Assembly (NCBI GenBank): GCA_947259885.1 | Contig: CAMYNW010000025.1 | Span: 1 to 45,196 of the forward strand | Reading direction: 5' to 3' | Origin: an uncultured Gammaproteobacteria bacterium | GTDB lineage: Bacteria; Pseudomonadota; Gammaproteobacteria; Arenicellales; Poriferihabitantaceae | DNA: 45,196 nucleotides | Shown: piece after piece, positions 37,792-45,196 of the stretch | Numbering within the stretch: position 1 is the first letter of the stretch | Layout of the letters: each line of letters starts with the position of its first letter | The notes under the pieces: generated by a model | What the model saw: only the letters and a program-made list of their open reading frames with translations | What the model was told of the DNA's origin: nothing | Database searches by the model: none | Made by a program: the position numbers and the translations under genes

Positions 37792-37817
37792 CCGACAGCA
37801 TCAAATGATGCTGTCGG
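37792..37817 (+). other. Perfect stem-loop between binding-protein and permease genes
   Basis: CCGACAGCATCA (37792-37803) and TGATGCTGTCGG (37806-37817) form a 12-base inverted repeat separated by AA, realistically an 11-bp stem with a 4-base loop. There is no T-run after it. It lies 36 bases after the binding-protein stop and about 50 before the permease GTG, the usual position of a processing or attenuation element that lowers permease expression relative to the binding protein. Confidence 0.8.
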
Positions 37818-37867
37818 AACGCGGTTGAAGAATCGATCATTTAAAATGCAAATAAAGTAATAATATT

Positions 37868-38824
37868 GTGAACGATATCGTTCGAATGCTGCTCCAGCGC
37901 CTGTCGCTGGGGCTGATCACACTCTTCGTTGTTTCGCTGATAATTTTTCTCGGTGTCAGTCTGTTGCCTGGCGACGCGGCCCAAGCAATGCTTGGACAGT
38001 CCGCAACACCTGAGACAGTGGCTGCCTTGCGTAAGCAAATGGGCCTCGACCAGCCGGGCTACATTCGTTATTTCACCTGGCTAGGTGGCATCCTGCAAGG
38101 AGACTTCGGGGTTTCGATTTCTAACAAGCGGGAGATTGCTGAGTTACTTGGAACTCGATTTTCCAATACGATCTTTCTTGCCGTGTTTGCCGCAATCATC
38201 GCAGTGCCTTTGGCTCTTGCTTTGGGTATTATGGCCGCTTTACACCGCAACAGCATCTATGACCGAAGTGTTAACGTCATAACTTTATCTTCTATTTCAA
38301 CTCCAGAGTTTTTTGTTGCCTATATCCTGATCCTGTTTATTTCAGTGAAAGCCGGCTGGTTTCCAAGTCTCGCCAATGTCAGTCCGGACACACCTTTCGT
38401 TGAAAGACTATCCAAGTGTTTTCTGCCTGCCCTGACCCTGACCCTGGTGGTCGTGGCACATATGATGCGTATGACCCGTGCCGCAATCATCAACCTGCTA
38501 GCAAGTCCGTATATTGAAATGGCTGCTTTAAAAGGAATCAGGAAGTTGCGCATCATCACTCGTCATGCTCTTCCTAATGCCTGGGCGCCGATTATCAACG
38601 TTATCGTACTGAACCTGGCCTATCTGATAGTCGGTGTTGTCGTGGTAGAAGTGGTATTCGTGTATCCGGGCCTCGGCCAATTGCTGGTTGATTCAGTTCA
38701 GCGACGTGACCTGCCGGTGGTACAAGCCTGTTGTCTCATCTTTGCTGCGACGTATGTGTTGCTCAATCTGACCGCGGATATTCTTTCCATTCTTACCAAC
38801 CCACGGTTGCTGCATCCAAAATGA
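37868..38824 (+). CDS. ABC transporter permease (DppB-like)
   Basis: A 318-residue inner-membrane permease with six hydrophobic segments. The N-terminal start RMLLQRLSLGLITLFVVSLIIFLGVSLLPGD (seen in part) and the coupling-helix EAA-like segment AALKGIRKLRIITRHALPNAWAPIINV (in part) are DppB/OppB-type. Translation starts at GTG. The stop overlaps the ATG of the second permease by four bases (ATGA), so the pair is coupled. Confidence 0.93.
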   Translation: MNDIVRMLLQRLSLGLITLFVVSLIIFLGVSLLPGDAAQAMLGQSATPETVAALRKQMGLDQPGYIRYFTWLGGILQGDFGVSISNKREIAELLGTRFSNTIFLAVFAAIIAVPLALALGIMAALHRNSIYDRSVNVITLSSISTPEFFVAYILILFISVKAGWFPSLANVSPDTPFVERLSKCFLPALTLTLVVVAHMMRMTRAAIINLLASPYIEMAALKGIRKLRIITRHALPNAWAPIINVIVLNLAYLIVGVVVVEVVFVYPGLGQLLVDSVQRRDLPVVQACCLIFAATYVLLNLTADILSILTNPRLLHPK

Positions 38825-39726
38825 CTGACACTAAAAGTAATCCAGAGTCTGCGGACGCTATGCCACCACCACCGCGGCGTAATGAAAGTCAGGTGACCGT
38901 GGCCTTACGCGAATTACGAAAGGCGCCCCTCAGTGCAAAGATCGGACTGTTGATTATTGTTACCTATATATTTGTGGCCATATTTGCACCCGCAATCGCG
39001 CCTTACGGAGAGTCAGAGATTGTTGGGCCGCAGTTCGATCTATGGAGTGACACTAATTTACTGGGCACTGACCATCTTGGCAGGGATATGCTGACCCGAC
39101 TGATATATGGCGCACGAAACACGGTAGGAATTGCCCTTATTACGACCTTGCTCGCTTTTGTCTTGGGCGGAACCTGCGGAATTCTTGCGGCAGTATTTAG
39201 TGGCTGGATTGATCAGCTGCTCAGCCGAGTGGTGGATGTGCTGATGGCGATCCCATCCCTGATCTTTGCCATGCTTCTACTGACCATTTTTGGCACCTCC
39301 ATTGTTAACCTGGTGTTGATCATCGGCATCCTGGATTCGACCCGGGTGTTCCGAATTGCCAGGGCAGTGAGTCTCAATGTGGTCGTGATGGATTTTATTG
39401 AATCGGCACGTTTACGAGGAGAAGGTTTTGCGTGGATTACGATGAGAGAAGTATTGCCAAATATCATGCCGCCACTGGTAGCTGAGTTTGGCCTGCGTTT
39501 TTGTTTTGTATTTTTGACCATCAGCGCCCTCAGTTTTCTGGGTCTCGGCATCCAGCCGCCGACAGCAGACTGGGGTTCTATGGTGCGCGATACCTCCACT
39601 CTGATTACCTATGGTGACATCACACCCTTGCTGCCGGCAGCGGCAATAGCGATCTTAACTATCGGGGTTAATTTTGTTGTGGATTGGTTCCTGCACAAGA
39701 CCAGCGGTCTTAAAGAAGAGCATTAA
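38821..39726 (+). CDS. ABC transporter permease (DppC-like)
   Basis: A 301-residue permease. After a proline-rich cytosolic tail (PPPPRR) come six hydrophobic segments, the GTDHLGRDMLTRLIYGARNT segment typical of DppC/OppC, and the EAA loop ESARLRGEGFAWITMREVLPNIMPP (seen in part). ATG at 38821 overlaps the DppB-like stop; a frame extending upstream to 38731 would lie inside the previous gene. Ends three bases before the ATPase gene. Confidence 0.93.
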   Translation: MTDTKSNPESADAMPPPPRRNESQVTVALRELRKAPLSAKIGLLIIVTYIFVAIFAPAIAPYGESEIVGPQFDLWSDTNLLGTDHLGRDMLTRLIYGARNTVGIALITTLLAFVLGGTCGILAAVFSGWIDQLLSRVVDVLMAIPSLIFAMLLLTIFGTSIVNLVLIIGILDSTRVFRIARAVSLNVVVMDFIESARLRGEGFAWITMREVLPNIMPPLVAEFGLRFCFVFLTISALSFLGLGIQPPTADWGSMVRDTSTLITYGDITPLLPAAAIAILTIGVNFVVDWFLHKTSGLKEEH

Positions 39727-39729
39727 AAG

Positions 39730-41385
39730 ATGAGTACTAATTCCCAAGAAGTTCTGCTGGAGATGCGTGGCCTAAAGATAGAAGGTTTCAGTGAAGAGCA
39801 GTGGCACCAGATCGTTAAGGGTGTTGATATCACTCTGCATAAAGGTGAGGTGCTTGGACTGATAGGAGAGTCGGGCGCCGGAAAATCCACCATTGGTATC
39901 GCCGCCATGGGCTACGCCAAGCCGGGATGCAGAATCAATGGTGGCAGTATCAAATTTGATGGAATCGAACTCACCACGGCGTCAGAAGAGCAGAAACGCA
40001 AGTTACGCGGTGCACGTATCGCCTATGTTGCACAAAGTGCGGCGGCGTCTTTCAACCCGGCCCACAAGCTGATTGATCAATTTGCCGAGACAGTGATTGA
40101 GCACGGTGTTGGCAGTCGCGAACAGGCATACAAGGACGCAAAAGAACTTTATAAACGAATCAGGATGCCAGATCCGGATCAGATTGGTTTCAGGTATCCA
40201 CACCAGGTTTCCGGGGGCCAGCTGCAGCGCGCGATGACCGCCATGGCTCTGTCATGCCGTCCGGATCTGATTATATTCGATGAGCCCACCACGGCCCTGG
40301 ACGTGACCACTCAGATTGAGGTGCTTGTTACGATCCGAGATATCGTCGAGCAGTTTAATACCGCCGCGATTTATATCACCCATGATTTGGCAGTAGTGGC
40401 GCAGATGGCGGATAGGATCAAGGTGCTGAGATACGGTGAGACCGTTGAAGATGCTGATACCCGCACCATGCTGTCAGCTCCGACCCAGGACTATACGAAG
40501 TCGCTGTGGGCGGTCCGGTCATTTCGCAAAGAGGTGAAAGCGCCACCGCCAGAGCCAACACCATTGATTAAGGTGGAAAATGTCACTGCCACCTATGCCA
40601 GAGGCCTGCTGCCGGTTCTTTATAACGTCGATTTTGAGATTAACCGGGGCCACACCGTTGCAGTGGTGGGGGAGTCGGGGAGCGGAAAAAGCACGACCGC
40701 ACGAGTGATCACCGGCCTGTTACCACCCCAGGAAGGCAAGGTTTATTGTGATGGAGAAGAGCTGCCAAGGGACTATCACCGTCGCACCAAGGATCAATTG
40801 CGTCAGGCGCAGATGATCTATCAGAGTGCCGACACTGCGGTAAACCCACGTCATAAAATCCGAGATATCATCGGTCGGCCGCTATCGTTTTACCTGGGTT
40901 TGGAAGGTGACGCTAAGGATCGGCGCTTAAGGGAGCTGATGGACATGATCGAAATGGACGCGGATCAATTCCTTGATCGTCTGCCGTCCGAACTATCAGG
41001 TGGACAGAAGCAGCGGATTTGTATTGCCCGAGCATTAGCGGCGGAGCCCTCTTTCATTATTTGTGATGAAGTGACCTCGGCCCTGGACCAGCTGGTAGCG
41101 GAGGGCATACTCAAGCTGCTGGATCGTTTGCAGCAGGAGTTAAATCTAGCCTATATGTTCATCACCCACGATCTTGCAACGGTTCGAGCCATTGCCGATG
41201 AAGTAATCGTGATGCTGCAAGGTCGAATTGTAGAACAGGGCCCGAAAGAGGAAATATTCAGCCCGCCGCACCATGAATATACTGAGTTGCTGTTGTCTTC
41301 GGTGCCGGAAATGGATCCCGACTGGATGGACCGGGTGCTGGAGGAGCGACGCGCCAAGGGCGGAATAACTGCAGCCGGGAACTAG
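39730..41385 (+). CDS. Fused double ATP-binding subunit of an oligopeptide-type ABC importer
   Basis: A 551-residue protein with two complete ATPase cassettes, equivalent to DppD and DppF joined. First cassette: Walker [10 protein letters not shown] (46-54), signature VSGGQ (160-164), Walker B ending D184-E185. Second: GESGSGKST (314-322), signature LSGGQ (422-426), Walker B with D446-E447. Both halves keep all catalytic residues. Other bacteria carry the pair as two genes or fused (YejF/GsiA-type). It completes a self-contained importer with the preceding binding protein and two permeases. It converges on the hydrolase gene 88 bases away. Confidence 0.94.
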   Translation: MSTNSQEVLLEMRGLKIEGFSEEQWHQIVKGVDITLHKGEVLGLIGESGAGKSTIGIAAMGYAKPGCRINGGSIKFDGIELTTASEEQKRKLRGARIAYVAQSAAASFNPAHKLIDQFAETVIEHGVGSREQAYKDAKELYKRIRMPDPDQIGFRYPHQVSGGQLQRAMTAMALSCRPDLIIFDEPTTALDVTTQIEVLVTIRDIVEQFNTAAIYITHDLAVVAQMADRIKVLRYGETVEDADTRTMLSAPTQDYTKSLWAVRSFRKEVKAPPPEPTPLIKVENVTATYARGLLPVLYNVDFEINRGHTVAVVGESGSGKSTTARVITGLLPPQEGKVYCDGEELPRDYHRRTKDQLRQAQMIYQSADTAVNPRHKIRDIIGRPLSFYLGLEGDAKDRRLRELMDMIEMDADQFLDRLPSELSGGQKQRICIARALAAEPSFIICDEVTSALDQLVAEGILKLLDRLQQELNLAYMFITHDLATVRAIADEVIVMLQGRIVEQGPKEEIFSPPHHEYTELLLSSVPEMDPDWMDRVLEERRAKGGITAAGN

Positions 41386-41472
41386 TCGAACAATACTTGG
41401 GGTCGAGCAATTATTCTGCGTCGCTTAGGCAATACAAACTCAGGTTTCGTCTGGCTAAGGACAATTACAGGG

Positions 41473-43479
41473 TTATAGGTGGTCTCGCTTAATCACCTTA
41501 TCCCACTGTCGCTTGCTGAATACCTGGTCCGCGTCCCAAGCGGTGACGCTAGCTTCCAAATAAAAGTTATCTTTGTCACAAGTTAAACTGCTCTCCGCGA
41601 CCGTTCGAATACGCCAGTTGTCACGCGCTAAATAACAGGTGTAGATACTGCTTGCGGTGCTGGTTAGCGGGTCGTCCGGCGCGATACTCCAGCACTCTTC
41701 ATGGGTATGTCGTATGCGCATACAGTGGTCTGGTATTTCATACTCTCCAGTATCGTCGAACACTCTATAGTGGGTCCGGTTGTGTTGAATGTCTGTTTCA
41801 ACCACTCGCTGATGATCCGGTTTCAGATGACACTTGTATTCGGGCAATGGCGACTTGTTTTCGGGTTCTGGAATTTCTATGCGGTTGTCGCCGCGATACA
41901 GAGGGAGCGTCACACAGGTGTGCTCGCCTGACATGATAGTTGCCGTTACTCTTTCTGGAGGGGGCATGACCATGGGCCAGTATGCGGTGGATATCGCGAG
42001 TCTAATCTTGTGGCCGGGTAAGAACCTGTATCCGCATTCATCAAGCTGAAACTTAATGGTTTCCGTCTTTCCAGGCGTCATTGGCTTTGGATTTTCGTGA
42101 CTATCGCGATGGGTAAGATTGAGGACACCCCAACTGACCCGGTGACTGACGCCTTCAGGACCTATGTCGAGAAGTCGCACTGCAATGTTAGCGACCGGTC
42201 GGTCTACCGAAAGATTGAGTTGAATGGAAGGTCGTCCTAATATCGTATACGGATCTTGGAGCACATCTGTCTCAAATATCAATGAGCCAGCATCATCCAA
42301 CCGCTGGTCACCAGAAAGCTCTGAATCTGGTTTCAACGCAAAGAATTCTCCGCATGCAGTGCCGCAATCCTGAGGTGAACACACCAAAAATTTTAATGAA
42401 TTACCGGGAGTCATTTTCAGAGTGTGCCGAGCGCTGGGATAGAAGCTTTGTGGATGAACCTGGTCGGAAGGCCAAGTCGATTCCCCCACCCAGGACCCTG
42501 GTTCATGCTGACGGAATCCGCCGGGTACAACTCCCTCAGAAATGTATGCGCGGTATGCAGGGATCTGTTCTACATCATTTTCGATGTTTTTCAGCCACCG
42601 ATTCCACCAGCTGATAGCTTCGCGGTGGTAGTCCATTCTCGGGCGCGGCCAGGCAATATGCGGATACTTGTGTATCCATGGACCACTAACAGCCTTGGTT
42701 AATCCGCCGCTATGTTGGGCCATGGACGGTGGAGCGTTGATGTAACCGTCTCCCCAGCCACTGATCACCAGGCAGGGGATCTGAATCGCCGCATAATCTT
42801 CACATACCGAACCATGTTTCCAGTAATCGTCTCGCCTCTGGTGCTCAAGCCAGGTCTCAAGTGGGAAAGGTTGGGTGTCTAAACGGTGTTTCCACATCTC
42901 CCGCCAGCGATCCCCCACAAGCTGTGGGTCCGGCGGCCGTGATGCAAAACACAGCATGGTGCTGGACCAATAGAAATTGGAATACAGATGGCTGCCATTC
43001 TTGTAATGGATATCGTCGTTGTAGCGATCCACAGTGGTGCCAATTGCGATCACAGCTTTGAGAGCGGGTGGCTGCAGGGCTGCCAGCTGCAGGCTGTTAA
43101 ACCCGCCCCAGGAAATTCCCATCATTCCTATATTGCCGTCACACCATGGTTGTATCGCGATCCAGTCGATAATCTCAAGGCAATCGGCAAGCTCTCGAGG
43201 CGAGTACTCATCGTCAAAATCTCCGTCTGATTCACCCGTTCCTGAAATGTCGACGCGGACGCCGGCATAACCCGCCGCAGCGAAAACAGGATACGTGCTG
43301 TCGTCTCGTTGAGCAGTGCCGTCGCGTTTTCGATAAGGAAGATATTCGAGGATTGCCGGAACGGAAGCATTCGAGGATTCTCTAGGGAGCCAGACCCTCG
43401 CTGCCAGTTGCCTTCCATCACTCAATGGGATCGAGGCATTATCAATTTCGGTAAAAGGTGTATTTAGGGAGCTGGTCAA
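41473..43479 (-). CDS. CocE/NonD-type (X-Pro dipeptidyl-peptidase S15 family) serine hydrolase
   Basis: A 668-residue alpha/beta hydrolase with a C-terminal jelly-roll domain as in CocE and S15 peptidases. The nucleophile elbow is GISWGG with Ser123; upstream lie LEYLPYRKRDGT (44-55) and GYAGVRVDISGTGESDG (70-86), and further on ISGWGDGY with a candidate catalytic Asp. Members split esters or amides, including X-Pro peptides and cephalosporin or cocaine esters. There is no signal peptide, so the enzyme is cytosolic. It faces the peptide-type importer, and may process its cargo; this is a guess from position. The 255 bases to the next gene are non-coding. Confidence 0.9.
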   Translation of the reverse strand: MTSSLNTPFTEIDNASIPLSDGRQLAARVWLPRESSNASVPAILEYLPYRKRDGTAQRDDSTYPVFAAAGYAGVRVDISGTGESDGDFDDEYSPRELADCLEIIDWIAIQPWCDGNIGMMGISWGGFNSLQLAALQPPALKAVIAIGTTVDRYNDDIHYKNGSHLYSNFYWSSTMLCFASRPPDPQLVGDRWREMWKHRLDTQPFPLETWLEHQRRDDYWKHGSVCEDYAAIQIPCLVISGWGDGYINAPPSMAQHSGGLTKAVSGPWIHKYPHIAWPRPRMDYHREAISWWNRWLKNIENDVEQIPAYRAYISEGVVPGGFRQHEPGSWVGESTWPSDQVHPQSFYPSARHTLKMTPGNSLKFLVCSPQDCGTACGEFFALKPDSELSGDQRLDDAGSLIFETDVLQDPYTILGRPSIQLNLSVDRPVANIAVRLLDIGPEGVSHRVSWGVLNLTHRDSHENPKPMTPGKTETIKFQLDECGYRFLPGHKIRLAISTAYWPMVMPPPERVTATIMSGEHTCVTLPLYRGDNRIEIPEPENKSPLPEYKCHLKPDHQRVVETDIQHNRTHYRVFDDTGEYEIPDHCMRIRHTHEECWSIAPDDPLTSTASSIYTCYLARDNWRIRTVAESSLTCDKDNFYLEASVTAWDADQVFSKRQWDKVIKRDHL

Positions 43480-43734
43480 AATCTTTTAGCTTTATTCAGG
43501 TTTGAGGTAGCTATTCACGGAAAGATGATAATCGATTTTCGAAGGTGTGGCATAGTGCTCTGAAATAGTTAACACGGACACCTTCATTTGATAACGGAAG
43601 TGCGGCCCAGCCTCCTCGATAGTTTGATGTGAAAATTTCACTGCTTTGCAGTAGAGGAATGCTGAAGTAAACTGTGTCCCTCATTGCGTATGTATTTCAC
43701 TTGACGCTGAATGCACCACTTGAAGAAATGAGAA

Positions 43735-44103
43735 ATGACTGAGAAAAGACGGGGTAGCTGTCACTGCGGCGCCGTGGAGTTTGAAGTCATCCTTGAAAAT
43801 GGGTTGGAGAATCTAAGACGCTGCAATTGTTCACTTTGCGGCAGAAAAGGTGCGATTATGGCAAGCGTGCCTATGTCCGGAATTCACATCACTCGTGGTG
43901 AAGACAATCTAACGCTGTATCAGTGGAATACTGGGGTAGCGAAACACTTCTTCTGTAAAACCTGTGGCATTTATACTCATCACCATCGACGCAGCAATCC
44001 TGAGGAATACGGTTTTAACGTTGCCTGTGTAGAAGGTGTAGACATAGAGTCGCTAGGTGATATCCCGGTCGGTAACGGGGCGGCGATGAGCCTGGTATCG
44101 TAA
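43735..44103 (+). CDS. GFA/CENP-V-domain zinc protein
   Basis: A 122-residue protein of the glutathione-dependent formaldehyde-activating (GFA) fold. Zinc-site cysteines are C9 and C11 in GSCHCGAVEFEV, C30, C32 and C35 in CNCSLCGRKG, and C74 and C77 in FFCKTCGIYTHH. The CHCG and CxCxxC spacing is complete, so the fold and zinc sites should be intact. Gfa of Paracoccus was once linked to formaldehyde-glutathione adduct formation; most members have no proven reaction. It is followed nine to fifteen bases later by a DUF1653 gene. Confidence 0.9.
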   Translation: MTEKRRGSCHCGAVEFEVILENGLENLRRCNCSLCGRKGAIMASVPMSGIHITRGEDNLTLYQWNTGVAKHFFCKTCGIYTHHHRRSNPEEYGFNVACVEGVDIESLGDIPVGNGAAMSLVS

Positions 44104-44117
44104 CGGGAGTCTTGAGT

Positions 44118-44333
44118 ATGTCTATTAAATCAGGAAGGTATCGCCATTACAAAGGCAACTATTATGACGTCATCGGTGTAGCAAGACACTCTGAAACGGA
44201 CGAACTATTGGTAGTTTACAGACCGCAATATGGAGAAAAAGGCCTTTGGGTAAGGCCGCTCGAGATGTTCACCGAATCAGTGGAACTCGGTGATAGTGTT
44301 GTACCGCGATTCGACTATTCCCCACTGACCTGA
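44118..44333 (+). CDS. DUF1653 domain protein
   Basis: A 71-residue protein that is nearly all DUF1653. Family features are GRYRHYKGNYYDVIGVARHSE (seen in part), VVYRPQYGEKGLWVRPLEMF and a final VPRF. The function of this small beta-rich family is unknown. ATG at 44118 is chosen, with GGGAG about ten bases before it; a TTG two codons upstream is less likely. Ends 16 bases before the thioesterase gene. Confidence 0.88.
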   Translation: MSIKSGRYRHYKGNYYDVIGVARHSETDELLVVYRPQYGEKGLWVRPLEMFTESVELGDSVVPRFDYSPLT

Positions 44334-44349
44334 GTGGCAGATATAGAGA

Positions 44350-44787
44350 ATGAAGAAGACTCTAAAACCTGGCATTACATATGAGCACCGTTTTGAGGTG
44401 ACGGCATCCAAACTGGTGCCGGCTTTGTACCCAGAGGCCGATGAGTTTCAACAGATGCCCGATGTGTTTGCTACAGGATTCCTAGTGGGTTTCCTCGAAT
44501 GGGCTTGTTTGAAAGCAGTAATTCCTCATTTGGAGTGGCCAATGGAGCAGACGGTTGGGACACACGTTAACTTCAGTCATGAGGCAGCAACACCAGCTGG
44601 AATGGAGGTGGTTGCAAAGGTCGAGCTGGTTGAGGTTGAAGGGCGACGACTTCGATTTAATGTGGAGGCACACGACGAAACCGGGTTGATTTCCAGGGGA
44701 ACACATGAACGATTTGTCATTGATAAAGAACGATTTGATAAATCTTTGGCACAGAAAGTGAACAATTTCCGAAATAAAAGCTCTTAA
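44350..44787 (+). CDS. FlK-like hot-dog acyl-CoA thioesterase
   Basis: A 145-residue hot-dog protein very like fluoroacetyl-CoA thioesterase FlK of Streptomyces cattleya. Shared segments include ATGFLVGFLEWAC (41-53) with Thr42 and Glu50, the VGTHVNFSHEAATP region with His77, VEGRRLRFNVEAHD and SRGTHERFVID, so the catalytic trio is kept. The residue matching FlK's Phe36 lid appears to be Met36 (QQMPDVF), which argues against the same fluoroacetyl selectivity. A short-chain or toxic acyl-CoA is a reasonable substrate guess. It follows the DUF1653 gene and precedes a TPR protein gene by 42 bases. Confidence 0.85.
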   Translation: MKKTLKPGITYEHRFEVTASKLVPALYPEADEFQQMPDVFATGFLVGFLEWACLKAVIPHLEWPMEQTVGTHVNFSHEAATPAGMEVVAKVELVEVEGRRLRFNVEAHDETGLISRGTHERFVIDKERFDKSLAQKVNNFRNKSS

Positions 44788-44829
44788 ACAGGCAGTGCGA
44801 AGCTAACAAAAAGTCTTAGGAGTGTCGTG

Positions 44830-45196
44830 ATGAAGAGAATACTAATTTTTCTGACAATGAGTTTAGTCGTGTGTCTGCAACCTGTTGTTGCCGACGGTGG
44901 CGGTGGTGGCAGTACCAAGCAACCTGATCCGATTCCAGCAAAAATCACAAGTCTAATTGAAAGCGAACAATATGACCGAGCCGAAAAGGAGTTAAAGGCT
45001 TTCGTTAAAAAGGAAAAGAAAAACGCAGACGCCTGGAATTGGCTTGGATACAGTCAACGTAATATAGGAGATCTGGATGGTTCTCTAGCGTCATACAAAA
45101 CTGCGCTGCGGATCGATCGTAAACATCTAGGAGCAAATGAATACCTCGGTGAGCTGTACATCATGCTCGGGGACATTAAGAAAGCGAAGCAGCAAC
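44830..45196 (+). CDS. Secreted tetratricopeptide-repeat protein (partial, runs off the window)
   Basis: The ATG at 44830 follows AGGAG (44818-44822) by seven bases; 122 codons are visible and the frame is still open at the end. A signal peptide (KRILIFLTMSLVVCLQPVVA, cleavage near residue 21) precedes a Gly-rich stretch GGGGGS. From about residue 35 come TPR-like helices: ALW-type pattern NADAWNWLGYSQRNIGDLDG and SYKTALRIDRKHLGANEYLGELY (in part). TPR proteins in the periplasm act as scaffolds; no specific partner can be named. Confidence 0.88.
   Translation, partial: MKRILIFLTMSLVVCLQPVVADGGGGGSTKQPDPIPAKITSLIESEQYDRAEKELKAFVKKEKKNADAWNWLGYSQRNIGDLDGSLASYKTALRIDRKHLGANEYLGELYIMLGDIKKAKQQ

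Noticed and set aside
37256..37840. 194-codon minus-strand frame
   Set aside because: Antisense to the ABC binding-protein gene and runs through the stem-loop; no recognisable protein features.
38731..38820. 30-residue N-terminal extension of the DppC-like permease
   Set aside because: Lies inside the DppB-like gene in another frame; the ATG at 38821 overlaps the upstream stop as expected.
43629..43652. Small inverted repeats GTGAAAATTTCAC and ACTGC-TTT-GCAGT upstream of the GFA gene
   Set aside because: Short and AT-rich or with a three-base loop; could be an operator, but nothing else supports it.

Overview
The window looks like chromosomal DNA of an aerobic, ubiquinone-using gammaproteobacterium, probably marine or free-living. 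Pointers are the ubiE-ubiJ-ubiB block (UbiJ is typical of Proteobacteria), a Pseudomonas-type magnesium-dependent HemB, an AlgP/histone H1-like lysine-alanine repeat protein beside hemB, and catabolic sets familiar from pseudomonads (liu leucine degradation, aruH/aruI arginine transamination). The exact lineage cannot be set from the sequence alone. I found no rRNA, tRNA, CRISPR array, insertion sequence, integrase or phage gene. Gene density is high and the content is metabolic and transport.

Layout. 1-6.5 kb (+): end of a KKAPAKKK-repeat protein, hemB, a DUF971 gene, ubiE, ubiJ, ubiB and a ClC-type anion channel with two CBS domains. 6.5-9.1 kb (+): glutaryl-CoA dehydrogenase, a gamma-glutamylcyclotransferase-like protein and an EamA permease. 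9.2-12.5 kb: an MFS transporter (-), a cupin and an ABM-domain protein (+), a decayed EamA remnant (-) and NAD-type GAPDH (-). 12.6-19.5 kb (+): a small ORF overlapping an isocitrate/isopropylmalate-family dehydrogenase, a Gfo/Idh/MocA oxidoreductase, a membrane-anchored retropepsin-like protease, a possible small membrane protein, an MFS transporter overlapping a DAO-family FAD oxidoreductase, and a YdjM-like membrane protein.

19.5-26.4 kb (-): one tightly packed transcription unit, tctC-tctB-tctA-glycosyltransferase-aruH-aruI, with a possible 53-codon ORF overlapping the end of aruI. It joins a tripartite tricarboxylate-type transporter to the first two steps of the arginine transaminase pathway. 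26.6-32.2 kb (-): leucine degradation genes liuA, liuB, liuD and liuE, with liuC absent. Facing away from liuA is a single-chain indolepyruvate:ferredoxin oxidoreductase-family gene (32.4-35.9 kb, +). The space between them holds a good liuA promoter and a perfect 12-bp palindrome.

36.2-41.4 kb (+): a dipeptide/oligopeptide-type ABC importer (Tat-signal binding protein, two permeases, one fused double ATPase), converging on a CocE/NonD-type serine hydrolase (-). 43.7-45.2 kb (+): a GFA-domain protein, a DUF1653 protein, a FlK-like hot-dog thioesterase and the start of a secreted TPR protein that runs off the window.

Functional picture: respiratory quinone and heme synthesis at the left, then a broad capacity to import and oxidise amino-acid or peptide-derived carbon. 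Leucine would go to acetyl-CoA plus acetoacetate, arginine to 4-guanidinobutyraldehyde, glutaryl-CoA (from lysine or tryptophan) to crotonyl-CoA, and aryl or branched 2-oxo acids to acyl-CoA. No obviously new defence or mobile system was seen. The most interesting points are the tct-glycosyltransferase-aru operon, the ClC protein lacking both canonical glutamates, the FlK-like thioesterase with a changed lid residue, the liuA/IOR divergent control region, perfect stem-loops after the binding-protein genes of both importers, and a frameshifted EamA relic.
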